From an uncultured Sphingomonadaceae bacterium (GTDB lineage: Bacteria > Pseudomonadota > Alphaproteobacteria > Sphingomonadales > Sphingomonadaceae): a stretch of 64,000 nucleotides of DNA. Of the stretch, positions 28,142 to 38,268 are shown in pieces. The notes under the pieces are model-generated. The model was not told where the DNA came from. It worked only from the letters and a program-made list of their open reading frames with translations, and ran no database searches. The position numbers were made by a program, and so were the translations under genes. Location of the stretch: positions 23,058-87,057 of the forward strand of contig CAIQHF010000053.1 of NCBI GenBank assembly GCA_903871605.1. The letters run 5' to 3'. Position 1 is the first letter of the stretch, and each line of letters starts with the position of its first letter.

Positions 28142-29288
28142 TCGTCCACACATCCTGATAGAGCCGCAAAAGCCGGGCGGCGTAAGCGGGCTGATCGAAA
28201 TGATGCGCGCGCACCTTGCCCAACTGGGAGTAGCGGTGCCGTAGCGCATCCTGCGCATCGAGACATGCGATTGCTCGCGCGATCGACCCTACGTCGTACG
28301 GATCGACCAGCAAAGCCGCCGATCCCGCAACTTCCTCGAGCGCGCCCCCCAGCGACGTCAGCACCGGCGTTCCCAGCGCCATCGCCTCGACGACCGGCAG
28401 GCCAAAGCCCTCCGCGAGCGACGGAAACAGGAGCGCACGGGCATCCGCTATCATCCGCAACAGGACGGGCCGACGCTGAAAGGGCAGGCGGATCAGCGTC
28501 GCCCTGCCGCCAGCCTCCCGATATGCGCCATATGTCTCGCCTTGCCCGTCGGGGCCGACCAGCACGAGCGGATGCTCGACGCTGCTCGATCGATGAGCCT
28601 CGATCAGCCGTTCGAGATTTTTGCGCTTCTCGAACGCCCCTGCGTAGAGATAATAGCCGTCCCGCCGCAGCGGTGCGGGAAGCGCCTCGGGTGGCGCCAC
28701 CGTTGCGACGTCGACCGCCTGCGAGCAGTTCGTCACGAACGCCGCATCGCAGCCGAGCGTCGCCACGATCTCGGCCCGCGCGGCCTCCGAGACCGCAACC
28801 AGGCGATCCGCCGAGGCGGCGAGCCGCGCCAGCACGGCGCGCAGCCGATCCGGATTAACCGGGCTCGCCAAGTCGGCGTCGAGCGGGATCACGTCATGCA
28901 CGGTGTAGACGTTCCGCCACCCTTCGATGCGCAGGGGCACGGGATAGGTCCAATGCATCACCCCGGGGGGGCCGGGCGCGCGCAGACTGGTCAATTGGCG
29001 ATATAGCCCAAAATGGACATGCGCCTCGCGAAATATGTCGCGCGCATGATAGCCATCGGCCGACAAGGCGAGACGCCGATACCCCGGTCGCATCGCCGCC
29101 AGCAGTTTGGTCAGCGGCGAACGCCGCAACGCGTCGCCGCCGTCGCCCAAGATCGAAACGCCCGCGCCGGTCGACTGGAGTGAGGCGAGCATCGTCCGGG
29201 CATAGCTTGCAACGCCGGTCGCCCGCTTGGTCAGCATGCGCCCGTCGAGGCAGATCGGGACGTCGGCAAGATTCTGGTCTTTCGGCAC
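28128..29288 (-). CDS. GT4-type glycosyltransferase
   Basis: A 386-residue GT-B enzyme with VPICLDGRMLTKRATGVASYAR at the start (the same opening as its downstream neighbour), VHDVIPLDADLA, YYLYAGAFEKRKNLERLI, and ARALLFPSLAEGFGLPVVEAM with the donor-site Glu pair. A GTG at 29288, 8 nt after the upstream stop, is the only reasonable start; it is followed by PKDQNLADVP. It lies in a tight leftward operon between the TPR-glycosyltransferase and the other GT4 gene. Confidence 0.88.
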   Translation of the reverse strand: MPKDQNLADVPICLDGRMLTKRATGVASYARTMLASLQSTGAGVSILGDGGDALRRSPLTKLLAAMRPGYRRLALSADGYHARDIFREAHVHFGLYRQLTSLRAPGPPGVMHWTYPVPLRIEGWRNVYTVHDVIPLDADLASPVNPDRLRAVLARLAASADRLVAVSEAARAEIVATLGCDAAFVTNCSQAVDVATVAPPEALPAPLRRDGYYLYAGAFEKRKNLERLIEAHRSSSVEHPLVLVGPDGQGETYGAYREAGGRATLIRLPFQRRPVLLRMIADARALLFPSLAEGFGLPVVEAMALGTPVLTSLGGALEEVAGSAALLVDPYDVGSIARAIACLDAQDALRHRYSQLGKVRAHHFDQPAYAARLLRLYQDVWTNGQR

Positions 29289-29296
29289 GATCGACG

Positions 29297-31426
29297 TTAC
29301 CGCAACAGGGGAGACATGATGGCGGACATCAGGAAGCTGTCGTCGCCGCGCAGATAGGCGATGCCGCCAAGACCGATCGCGAAGCGACGCGGATCGTCGG
29401 GAGGGCCGGCCAAGGCGCCATCCCAGATGATATCGGCCGCAACAATCCCGGATGCATCGGCGTTGGTCCGCCATATCACCGGCTTTGACGGATCGAGATC
29501 ATCGGCCGATAACAAGAGCGGTGCACGCTCGGATGTCGAAGGCCCGACCGATAGCGCAATCCGGCCACCCGCGCCCCACGGCGCGACGATCAGCTTCAGC
29601 CCGACCACGACCGGCTCGCCGGGGACAAGTCCGTCCGCCAGACGAAGCCGACCGCGGCGTCCACGCATCCACATCCCATTCCCATGAGGCGGATAAAAGG
29701 AGTCGAAAAGCAGCCCGATAGGGCGGCAGGCGTGTTTCTCGGCGGAGCGGGCCATAGCCGCCTCGCTAAGGGCGATCGGCCGAGCCTCGGGCAGATTGGG
29801 GAGCCGTTGCGGTGGCCCGTCATTGTGCGCCAGCGAGCGAACCGCTTCGATGAAATCCCGCCCGACGTCGTTCCAGCTCCGCTCGACGAACCGCCGTTCG
29901 ATCGAAGCTGATCTTCTCGCGCGATGTGCCGGGTCGAGGATCATTCGGCGCAAGACGGCGACGCCATCCTCAAGATCGGCCGGGTCGATATAATCGACCA
30001 GGTCGCCTCCCACCTCCGGGATCGACGAAACATTCGAGGCAACGCATGGCCGAGCATGGCTCAGGCTTTCGCCCACCGGCAGGCCCCACCCCTCCGCGAA
30101 GCTCGTGAACACCGTGAATAGGCTGCCGGCATAGACCGCATTGAGCTCCGCATCCGACAGATCGTGCGCGTGTCGTATCAATCGTCCCAGCCAAGATGTC
30201 GATTGAAGGACGTCGTTCAGCGCATCGAGTTGCCAGCCCATGCGCCCGACGAACAGCAGATCGGGCACGTCCACACCCTCCGCCATCAGCCGCTGCCAAG
30301 CGCGGACTACGTACAGGTGGTTCTTCCGACCCTCGACCGTCGAAACATAGGCTACGTACGGGCGATCGCCGATATCGTCCAAGACCGCCGGCCGCCGCGC
30401 GCTGGTTGAGCCTCCCGGCGCGCAGCGCGCCAGGGGCACCGTGACGACAGGCAAGGCCCGCCCACCGTGGGTGGCGAGATGAGCAAGCAGCGAGTCCCGT
30501 GTAAAATCCGAAATCGTGAGGATGAAGTCAGCGACGGCTACCATCTCGGCTAATGCCGTCGAAAAGGACTCGACCAGATCTGGTTCGCAGAAGGCTGGGT
30601 GGGTCAACGGAATGAGGTCATACACATAGACGCCGAGCCGGACGCCGTCCCGCTGCGAGGTAATAAAGCGATCCACGCTGTTACCGTAGGACCAGAACGC
30701 CCCGAGCACGACGATCGCACTGCCGGCGAGCGGCCGAACGCGCGTCGCGCTCGCCTCGCAGCGGATCAGCAATATCTGGAGGTCGCTATGGCCGATCGGG
30801 TCAGCAGACGCATGGTCTACGATCGACCGCAGCATCGCTTGGTCGACGCGCCAATATTCGCCCGGCAGCAGGATATCGGGACGATTGGTGGACGTGGCGA
30901 GAACGAAATGAACGTCGGCATCGTCGACTGCGTGCAGGATGATTGCCGCCTGGACACGCTGGATCCCAGACAAGGTCGGATGCGCGCGCAAATACCCGAA
31001 AAGATCCTGTACCGAAAACACCAGACTTCCAGCATCCAATATCATCGTATCGGGCGTGTCGGACGGATCGGCGAGAAGCGCTAGGCGCCTCAGCACCCGT
31101 TCATCGGGCTTGATCGCATCGACACGCCGATAGGCGTCGATCGCCTCCGGAACGCGGCCAAGCGTGAACAGCGCGTCTGCCAAATGCGTCAGGCTGTCGG
31201 CATCTTCGCCAAGGCGGCGCGCGCCCTCGCGATACGCCTCGGCCGCCTCATGCAGCTTTCCCTGCTGTTTCAGGACGTGACCGAGCTGGACATGGATCGG
31301 CGCGTCGTCGGGCCGGACAGCGAGGTGCGCGCGATAGGCGACTTCCGCCTTCGGCCATTGACCGGCATCCCGAAACCTATCGCCGCGGCGTCTGTGAATG
31401 CGACGCAGGCTGAAGGGAAATCGCAT
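29297..31426 (-). CDS. TPR domain-glycosyltransferase (GT4) fusion protein, paralogue A
   Basis: A 709-residue protein in three parts. An N-terminal TPR array (about 15-120) is followed by a GT4 module opening with SGIQRVQAA (about 165) and containing VYDLIPLTHPAF, YVSTVEGRKNHLYVV and TSFAEGWGLPVGESL. The C-terminal 140-residue beta-rich domain carries MWMRGRRGRL. The same three-part plan recurs in the genes at 32936 and 34797 and partly at 41138. It probably transfers one or more sugars while its TPR binds partners. The ATG at 31426 is chosen because it directly precedes the TPR; the frame extends further up without similarity. Confidence 0.87.
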   Translation of the reverse strand: MRFPFSLRRIHRRRGDRFRDAGQWPKAEVAYRAHLAVRPDDAPIHVQLGHVLKQQGKLHEAAEAYREGARRLGEDADSLTHLADALFTLGRVPEAIDAYRRVDAIKPDERVLRRLALLADPSDTPDTMILDAGSLVFSVQDLFGYLRAHPTLSGIQRVQAAIILHAVDDADVHFVLATSTNRPDILLPGEYWRVDQAMLRSIVDHASADPIGHSDLQILLIRCEASATRVRPLAGSAIVVLGAFWSYGNSVDRFITSQRDGVRLGVYVYDLIPLTHPAFCEPDLVESFSTALAEMVAVADFILTISDFTRDSLLAHLATHGGRALPVVTVPLARCAPGGSTSARRPAVLDDIGDRPYVAYVSTVEGRKNHLYVVRAWQRLMAEGVDVPDLLFVGRMGWQLDALNDVLQSTSWLGRLIRHAHDLSDAELNAVYAGSLFTVFTSFAEGWGLPVGESLSHARPCVASNVSSIPEVGGDLVDYIDPADLEDGVAVLRRMILDPAHRARRSASIERRFVERSWNDVGRDFIEAVRSLAHNDGPPQRLPNLPEARPIALSEAAMARSAEKHACRPIGLLFDSFYPPHGNGMWMRGRRGRLRLADGLVPGEPVVVGLKLIVAPWGAGGRIALSVGPSTSERAPLLLSADDLDPSKPVIWRTNADASGIVAADIIWDGALAGPPDDPRRFAIGLGGIAYLRGDDSFLMSAIMSPLLR

Positions 31427-31666
31427 TATCTCTCCGTGGCGCCGGCCAGCAGCCTCGCTGCCCTGCCGGTTCGGTAGCGGCTTTTCAAGCAGGCTGTGGC
31501 CGACCGGCGACGCGCCCCGGTCCAACGCGCTATCGTAGAGATGTCCACCGCCTATAGCCATTCCCTTGGCGGGCGTGGCATAGCCGCTTGCGTGGAAACG
31601 CTGCCCGATCATAGTCCCGGGTGCGCAGTGGGCCGATCAATGCGTACGCCGCGAGAGGAAAATAGC

Positions 31667-32923
31667 ATGGGCTTGCGGGCGCCGCATCCGTTCCGCATGC
31701 CGGGGGTCCTCGGCCTCATTCTCGTCATGTTCTGCGCAACGGCTATGGCGGGGCCCAGTCGGGGCGTCGCCCATGGAATCTGCACAGCACTGCGTCCGCT
31801 CGCGGACGGCAGCAAGGATGCGGCACCGGCGCTGCAGCACTGCCTGGACAGCGCCTCACCCGGTTCCACCGTCCAGATTCCCGCCGGCTCCTATCTTCTT
31901 CTTTCACCGATCATCGTCCGTCGGCCTTTGGCTCTCACAACCGCCGGGCTGCCGTCCGGCGCGCCAGCCTGTCGCCGCGTCGACCCGCGTTGTGCGACTC
32001 TCCTTCCGACCATGTCGGCGACTGCATCCGCACAGGCGCCGATGCCGATCGACTTCCAGGCCGACAATCTGGCGATAGACCATATCATCTTCGCGGGTTC
32101 GCGAACCCGCGCGCCAAAGCTCGCCGCGACATTGTGCCTATCAACGACTGCGCGCGGGCTGGCGGGAGGGCTGCGACTGAACGGACAGAATGTCCACGTT
32201 ACCCGATCGGTGTTCCGCGATTTCGCCTGCTATTCCGCATTTGAAATGGGTGCCGGCTCAGGCGTGATCACGGACAATCTTTTCGCGAACAACGGGACGC
32301 ACAACGTCAATATGATGTGGTCCGACGGATTGACGATCCACGACGGCAAACATCTCCGCGTCAGCAACAATCTATTTGTCGACAACACCGACGTCCAGCT
32401 GATCTTCGGTGGCTGCACCGATTGCAGCGTGACGGGCAACCGCTTCCGGCATTCCATCGGGGAAGCCGGTGGCTCGTTCGCCGAGCTTATGATCCACGCG
32501 TGGCCGGCCGGCGCCACCAGCGGCCGTTACGACGGAACGGTCGTGTCGAACAACGATATCGATTGCGGCCCAAGGCATCGGTGCGGCTTCGGCATCATGA
32601 TCGGCGCGCGCCCTTGGTATCAGGCCCCCACGTCGGGCGGCACGCTGACGGGCAATCACGTGCGCAATGCGATGCTGGGGATCAATGTCGACGGGCTGTC
32701 GGGCCCTGTGCAGATCGGTTCCAATCAGGTCGTGTCCGCCCCGGGTTCATATCGGGCGAGCTGCGGTGCCAAATCCGTCACCGCAGGCATCAATATCGCC
32801 CCCTCGTCGCGAGGGTTTGTCTCCAACGCACAGGTCGCGCAGTCGGCCAGTGCCGAGAGCTACGCCGACTGCCTGCTCAACTATCCGAGTTTCTCGAGGA
32901 CGACCGCAACCGCCGCGCACTGA
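31667..32923 (+). CDS. Exported right-handed parallel beta-helix protein
   Basis: A 418-residue protein with a signal peptide (about 1-29, cleavage near CATAMA-GPS). Repeated short beta strands with Asn/Asp turns (NNLFVDNTDVQ, GNRFRHS, NNDIDCG, TGNHVRN) mark a pectate-lyase-like beta-helix. Such proteins in capsule loci may be lyases, hydrolases or epimerases acting on the polysaccharide in the periplasm or outside. No catalytic residues can be assigned. The ATG at 31667 follows a GAGAGGA site. It is divergent from the TPR-glycosyltransferase and ends 12 nt before the convergent neighbour. Confidence 0.8.
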   Translation: MGLRAPHPFRMPGVLGLILVMFCATAMAGPSRGVAHGICTALRPLADGSKDAAPALQHCLDSASPGSTVQIPAGSYLLLSPIIVRRPLALTTAGLPSGAPACRRVDPRCATLLPTMSATASAQAPMPIDFQADNLAIDHIIFAGSRTRAPKLAATLCLSTTARGLAGGLRLNGQNVHVTRSVFRDFACYSAFEMGAGSGVITDNLFANNGTHNVNMMWSDGLTIHDGKHLRVSNNLFVDNTDVQLIFGGCTDCSVTGNRFRHSIGEAGGSFAELMIHAWPAGATSGRYDGTVVSNNDIDCGPRHRCGFGIMIGARPWYQAPTSGGTLTGNHVRNAMLGINVDGLSGPVQIGSNQVVSAPGSYRASCGAKSVTAGINIAPSSRGFVSNAQVAQSASAESYADCLLNYPSFSRTTATAAH

Positions 32924-32935
32924 GCATAACCCCCA

Positions 32936-34732
32936 CTACGCGCCTTCGATCGGAGACAGATCGTGAAAGGTGAAATGCTCAACGACATTTTCCCGGGCCA
33001 ATATGTCGGACTCGCGTGCGTAGCCGACCGCAGACAGCCCGACTCCGATCAAGCGCGAATCTCCGCCCGGCAACGGCGCGAGTTCGTTGCCCAATTCGAT
33101 CAGGATCGTGCAGAGGCCGCCCGCCCCGATCTTGCCCTTGGTACGCAGGGCACTGCGCGTTTCGGGAGGGATATGCTGCCACCGTGTGCCTCCTCGGTCG
33201 GAATCGCGCCCATCGAGAAGATGGACGGCGATCGACTGGGCCTGACCGCTCGGGACGTTGAACTCCAGATAGACGATAACCGTCTCGCCTTCGTCGAGAC
33301 CCGTCAAGAACTGCAATTCGCCTGTGTTCCCGCGCATCCAAGCGCCATGCGCCTCGAGCCCGTAGAATGATCCGACCAGCGTCATCCGCATCGGGCTCGG
33401 TACGTAGCGCGACATGATGATCGGCTCGGTCGTCAGCGCCCCGAGCGAAAACCGGGTGCCCTCAGGCAGCGTCGGGTAGATCTCGCGGGTCGGATAATCG
33501 ACGGCCATCGCTTCGCGCGTCTTGGCGAAGAAATCCGCGCCGACATCGTCCCATCCTCGCGGTGTGAACGACGAGCGTATGTCCTCGCGACGCGCGTCCC
33601 GATAGTCGCCGTCCTCGATAAGTCGCTTGAGACGTTCAATCCCGTCGCGCAGGTTAAGCGGGTCGATATAGTCGACAAAAGCGCCGCCCACTTCGGGTAT
33701 CGACGACGTGCTCGATGCGACGCAGGGCACGTTGTGGATCAGACTTTCGCCAACCGGCAGACCCCATCCTTCGACGAAGCTCGAGAACACCGTGAAGAGG
33801 CAATGGGCGTAGACGCTGTTGAGTTCGGCGTCGGACAGATCGTGAACGATATGCACCCGGTCGCCGAGATAGCGCGTGCCGTCGAGCAGGTCCATGAGGC
33901 CGCTGATCCGCCACCCCTTGCGCCCGACGAACACCAGGTCGGGAACGTCTATGCCCTGCGCGATCATCTCGCGCCACGCATTCACGATATAGAGATGGTT
34001 TTTGCGCGCCTCGACTGTCGAGATATAGGCGACGTAGCGACGGCCCCTGATCCGGTTGAGCGCCGCCGGCCAGCTCTCGACGCCAAGATCGGGGATCGTC
34101 AGCGAATGCGCGAGCGGCACGGTACGCATCGGAATGGTGCGACCGCCATTCTCGCGGAACAGCTTCGCCAACGTCTCCTGCGTATAATCCGAGATGGTGA
34201 AGATGAAATCGACGACAAGCCCCATTTCGGCGACGGACATGGAGAAGTCGCGGGCAAGTCCCGCCTCACAAAATTCGGGATGCGTGACCGGTATGATGTC
34301 ATACACATAGGCACCGATCTTAACGCCCTCGCGTCGCGACGTCACATACCGGTCGATGGTATTGCCATGGCCCCAAAAGGCGCCCAGCAGGACGATTGTG
34401 ACGCCAAGGCCGGGCCGCACGCGCTCCGCCGCTTCCTCGCACGCATTCAGCATACGCCGGAGCTGATGATGATCGACCTTGTCGCCCGAGGCGTAAAGAA
34501 TGATGTCGCGGAACGCCTGCTGATCGATCAGCAGAAACTCGCCGTCGCGATGCCGATCCGTGAGATCATTGAGGATGAAGCCGATCGTCCCGGCCTCCTT
34601 CGCGATTCCATACAAAGCGATGCCGGCCTGCACGCGCTGGATGCCCGACATCGTCGCATGCGCGCGCAGATATCCGAACATATCCTGGACCGAAAACAGG
34701 ATCGTTCCATCGTCAAACTTGCGCACGCACAT
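32936..34732 (-). CDS. GT4-type glycosyltransferase, paralogue B (no TPR)
   Basis: A 598-residue homologue of the TPR-glycosyltransferases but without the TPR part. It opens with FSVQDMFGYLRAH and SGIQRVQAG, then VYDIIPVTHPEF, YISTVEARKNHLYIV, SSFVEGWGLPVGESL, and a C-terminal beta-rich domain with AWMRGNTGEL. The shared motifs with the genes at 29297 and 34797 show recent-looking duplication and divergence. It likely transfers a sugar to the exported glycan. The start at 34732 lies directly before the conserved opening. Convergent with the beta-helix gene. Confidence 0.87.
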   Translation of the reverse strand: MCVRKFDDGTILFSVQDMFGYLRAHATMSGIQRVQAGIALYGIAKEAGTIGFILNDLTDRHRDGEFLLIDQQAFRDIILYASGDKVDHHQLRRMLNACEEAAERVRPGLGVTIVLLGAFWGHGNTIDRYVTSRREGVKIGAYVYDIIPVTHPEFCEAGLARDFSMSVAEMGLVVDFIFTISDYTQETLAKLFRENGGRTIPMRTVPLAHSLTIPDLGVESWPAALNRIRGRRYVAYISTVEARKNHLYIVNAWREMIAQGIDVPDLVFVGRKGWRISGLMDLLDGTRYLGDRVHIVHDLSDAELNSVYAHCLFTVFSSFVEGWGLPVGESLIHNVPCVASSTSSIPEVGGAFVDYIDPLNLRDGIERLKRLIEDGDYRDARREDIRSSFTPRGWDDVGADFFAKTREAMAVDYPTREIYPTLPEGTRFSLGALTTEPIIMSRYVPSPMRMTLVGSFYGLEAHGAWMRGNTGELQFLTGLDEGETVIVYLEFNVPSGQAQSIAVHLLDGRDSDRGGTRWQHIPPETRSALRTKGKIGAGGLCTILIELGNELAPLPGGDSRLIGVGLSAVGYARESDILARENVVEHFTFHDLSPIEGA

Positions 34733-34796
34733 TCCTCATTGTTGCAGTGTAACGACTAGCGGGAGCGGCTCGGGACGCCGCTTCCAAGCCCGATCT

Positions 34797-36932
34797 TCAC
34801 GCAGCGGCGTTGAACAGAAATTGCTCGCGCAGAGTCAGCCGCGGCGCGGCATCGGCCTTGCGAGCATAGCCGATCGCGTTGAGGGCGATTGCGATGTGGC
34901 GGTTGTCCCCCGGGGGCGTCTGCATTTCTCCCTCATAGGCGAAGAGGACGGTACAGCGGCCCTGCGCGTCGGTGCGACCCTCCAACCTGATCAGATCGCC
35001 TCCAGGCGACAGGTTCAACCATCGGCGGGGAGCCCGTGATGACGCGAACGAGGCCGAAAATCGCCGGCCGGTCGCCCAAGGAGCAGCCGATATCTTCAGG
35101 AAGACGACGATCGGTTCGTCCGCATCCGCGCTCGTTCCGAACGTCAGTTCGCCCATGTCGCCGCGCATCCAGGCGCCATGGCGTTCCGCCTCGTAGAAGG
35201 AGCCCGCCAGCGCCAGGGACATCGGATGGGCCAGTTGCTCGCCGACCGGCACGATGCTGGATTGGATGTCGCCCGGGTCGATCATCACCCCCTCCCGCAG
35301 CATCACCGTGGGTAGCGATCTCGGCGCGGCGGACGCTGCCACATGTCGCACGACCGCATCGATCACGTCGGTACCGACGTCCTGCCAACGTCTCGGGACG
35401 AACCGCTCACGAATCGCCCGCTGCCGCGCCGATCGATAGGCATCGTCTTCGATCATCCGCCGAAACACGGCAACGCCATCGTCCAGATCCAAGGGATCGA
35501 TATAATCGACAAACTCTCCGCCGACTTCCGGAATCGCTCCGGCTCGCGCCGCGACGCAGGGAACGCCGCGGCTCAGGCTTTCGCCGACCGGCAGTCCCCA
35601 CCCTTCCGCGAAACTGGTGAAGACCGTGAATTGCGCTCCCCGATACACCGCGTCGAGCTCGCCGTCCGACAGGCCGTTGATGATGTGAACCCGGCCCCCG
35701 AGATTGCCGGTGCTGGCGAGCAGCGCCATGAGCTCATCGGCTTTCCAGCCCGGTCTGCCGACAAGAAGCAGATCGGGAACATCGACCTTCTCGGCAATCA
35801 TCCGTTGCCACGCCCTGACGACATAGATGTGATTCTTCCGCCCTTCGATCGTCGAAACATAGGCGACATATCGCTTCGGCAGATTGGAAGAGCGCGATCT
35901 CGGCCGCGTGTCGAGCTTCGGGATTTGGTCGTCTTGCGCGTGCGCGAGCGGCACCGTGCTCATCGGGATGTCGCGGACGCCGAACGCCGCCATAAACCGC
36001 TTCAGCTCGGCTTGGGTGTGATCCGAATTCGTCAGCACGAGGTCCGCTGCATACAGTAGCTCGGAAAGCCGCTGCCAGAAGACCCGCGATAGATTGGCAT
36101 CGCAATATTCAAGGTGCGTCACGGGGATCACGTCGTGGACGAACAGGACCAATCGCGCGCTCCGGCGCAATGGAACCAGATATTCGGCGATCCCGCTGGC
36201 CTCGCCCCAGAAGGCGCCAAGATGCACGATCGTACAACCCGCACCGAGCGACAGCGGGGTCGCCAGCAGCCGGGCCTCCATCAACATCATCTGGAGCACG
36301 GGATGATCGACCACTTCACCAGATGCGTAGTCGACGATCGCGACCAGGCCTTGCCTTTCCAGCCGGAACAAAGCCGGCGCGTCATGTTCGTCCCGGCCGC
36401 TGATGACGAACAGCGTGTCGAGCGCGGCATCCGCTATCGCGGCTCTTATGACGCCGGCCTGCACGCGCTGAATGCCCGTCGTCGTCGCATGCCGCTCGAA
36501 CGCGTGGAAAAAATCCTCCAGCGCGAAAACGATCGTGCCCGGACGGGCGACCAGAACGTCGCGGCCGGCGCGTGTGATCAGCTCGCGGACCTGTTGCATC
36601 GTCTCCAGACTGGGCTGGAGGCGAAACTGCGCACGGAACACGTCAAGTGCATCGGCCTTCCGCGACTGGCGCCTGAGCAGATGACCGAGATGCAGCAGCA
36701 CGTCGGCATCGTTGGGCATCAACTGCACGGCGCGCCGATAGGCGCGTTCCGCTGCGCGCAGATCTCCGGCCTCTTTCTCGCAATGGCCAAGTTGCACCCA
36801 GATCGGACCGTCATCGGGATGTTCCGCAAGGTGCACGGCATACGCATCAGCGGCCTGACGCCATTCGGCGTTGTTGCGATGCATGTCGCCATTCCGCCGG
36901 ATCGCGTTCTTGCGTTTGAACTGGAACTTCAT
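34797..36932 (-). CDS. TPR domain-glycosyltransferase (GT4) fusion protein, paralogue C
   Basis: A 711-residue protein with the same plan as paralogue A. TPR repeats lie at about 15-115 (WVQLGHCEKEAGDLRAAERA), TGIQRVQAG at about 160, then VHDVIPVTHLEY, YVSTIEGRKNHIYVV, TSFAEGWGLPVGESL and a C-terminal domain with AWMRGDMGEL. It sits 64 nt upstream of paralogue B in the same direction, so both may be one transcript. The ATG at 36932 starts the basic segment just before the TPR. Confidence 0.87.
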   Translation of the reverse strand: MKFQFKRKNAIRRNGDMHRNNAEWRQAADAYAVHLAEHPDDGPIWVQLGHCEKEAGDLRAAERAYRRAVQLMPNDADVLLHLGHLLRRQSRKADALDVFRAQFRLQPSLETMQQVRELITRAGRDVLVARPGTIVFALEDFFHAFERHATTTGIQRVQAGVIRAAIADAALDTLFVISGRDEHDAPALFRLERQGLVAIVDYASGEVVDHPVLQMMLMEARLLATPLSLGAGCTIVHLGAFWGEASGIAEYLVPLRRSARLVLFVHDVIPVTHLEYCDANLSRVFWQRLSELLYAADLVLTNSDHTQAELKRFMAAFGVRDIPMSTVPLAHAQDDQIPKLDTRPRSRSSNLPKRYVAYVSTIEGRKNHIYVVRAWQRMIAEKVDVPDLLLVGRPGWKADELMALLASTGNLGGRVHIINGLSDGELDAVYRGAQFTVFTSFAEGWGLPVGESLSRGVPCVAARAGAIPEVGGEFVDYIDPLDLDDGVAVFRRMIEDDAYRSARQRAIRERFVPRRWQDVGTDVIDAVVRHVAASAAPRSLPTVMLREGVMIDPGDIQSSIVPVGEQLAHPMSLALAGSFYEAERHGAWMRGDMGELTFGTSADADEPIVVFLKISAAPWATGRRFSASFASSRAPRRWLNLSPGGDLIRLEGRTDAQGRCTVLFAYEGEMQTPPGDNRHIAIALNAIGYARKADAAPRLTLREQFLFNAAA

Positions 36933-37235
36933 TCGGGCTCCGCAACTCGCATTTTTTCGCGTTTCAGCGGCATACACCATCAATCTGGCGGAGCAACTTC
37001 GCAGCGCAGCATAAAACGCACGGTCCGCAGCATGTCGATGCGCAATCCTGGCTCGGCGGCCATGCCCTTGCCTCCCCCTCTTCCCCGCTATAGCTGCGAT
37101 ACACGGACGCCGCGATATGAACCGCGGCCAGGACGGGGCGATGCTTGGATAACGGTCGGGTGCGATCCGCTGGCGAGCAGCGGAATATATGGTGGCGACG
37201 CGCTGGTGGCGTCAGGACGATCGGGCGATAGATCG
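36933..37235. other. Divergent intergenic region, nothing recognised
   Basis: The 303 nt between the divergent glycosyltransferase genes contain no supportable gene. Promoters for both directions are expected here; no clear boxes or repeats were picked out. Confidence 0.5.
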
Positions 37236-38249
37236 ATGAAGATTTTGTATTATTCCGTGCATTCGGTCTTGGAAGACGACGAAATCCGCATGCTCAAGGG
37301 ACTTGGGCACGATGTCTTTCCGCTCGGCGTCAATTTCGGGTTCGATGCGGTCGAACCGTTTCGCGATAGTATCGCCTTCAGCGACCGCGAACACGCACTT
37401 CTCGACGACTTCTATCGAACGGGATGCGCCTATCGCTACGGACATCCCTACGCTGCGGAGACTATTCTGACCCGGGAGTTCGTCGCGCTGTTCGACGCGA
37501 TGATCGTCATGCATGATCTGGAGTTCATCGATCGCTGGTGGCCGATCCTCTCGCAAATCCCCGTGATCTGGCGGACGATCGGGCAAAATATCGAAGGCCT
37601 CGAGCCGCTGGCGAGCAGCCTTAAGGCTAAAGGCCTGCACATCGTCCGTTATTCGCCTGTCGAACGACGGGCGCCACACTATGCCGGCGAGAGGGCATTG
37701 ATCCGATTCGGCAAGAATGCCGATCATTATGGTCCATGGACGGGCCGGGATCTCAGCGTGCTGACATTCGCCAATCTCCTCGTGCAGCGCTATCCGACGG
37801 AGGCGCAGATCTATCTGGAAACCGTGGTGGGCCTGCCGTCAGCGCTCGGCGGTGTCGGCAACGAGGCATTGCCCGGCCAGATCGGTCTGCTCAGCCCGCA
37901 ACAGCAGCAGGATCGCTACAATGACAGCCGGGCCTATCTCTATTGCTCGGGGGGCGAGGTTCCCTACACGCTCAATTTTATCGAAGCGCTGATGACCGGG
38001 CTGCCGGTTGTTGCTTTCAAATTCGACCCGGCCCATCGCTATTATGAGATACCCGCCCTGCTCGAAGCCGGCGGCGGAATGGTGGCATCGACCGTCGAGC
38101 AGGCGCGTGGGTTTCTGCAGCGGCTTCTCAACGATGAGGCCTTCGCTCAGGAGGCTAGCGCGAAGAGCCGCGCCATTGCGCTTGAGCATTTCGGCCTCGA
38201 TCGGATCGGCCGCCAATGGAATAGCCTTCTTGTATCGGTCACGCGCTAG
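37236..38249 (+). CDS. Probable glycosyltransferase
   Basis: A 337-residue protein starting MKILYYSVHSVLEDDE, a GT-B-like first strand. VIWRTIGQNIEGLEPLA lies in the middle, and a C-half has YCSGGEVPYTLNFIEALMTG followed by LPVVAF, which matches the donor-binding region of GT4-like enzymes. It differs from the other transferases of the locus and was recognised by fold pattern, so the substrate and exact family are open. The ATG at 37236 is chosen because the sequence upstream in frame (to 36114) is antisense to the neighbouring gene. Its end is 19 nt from convergent kpsT. Confidence 0.75.
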   Translation: MKILYYSVHSVLEDDEIRMLKGLGHDVFPLGVNFGFDAVEPFRDSIAFSDREHALLDDFYRTGCAYRYGHPYAAETILTREFVALFDAMIVMHDLEFIDRWWPILSQIPVIWRTIGQNIEGLEPLASSLKAKGLHIVRYSPVERRAPHYAGERALIRFGKNADHYGPWTGRDLSVLTFANLLVQRYPTEAQIYLETVVGLPSALGGVGNEALPGQIGLLSPQQQQDRYNDSRAYLYCSGGEVPYTLNFIEALMTGLPVVAFKFDPAHRYYEIPALLEAGGGMVASTVEQARGFLQRLLNDEAFAQEASAKSRAIALEHFGLDRIGRQWNSLLVSVTR

Positions 38250-38268
38250 CGTGAACGCCGACCTCAGA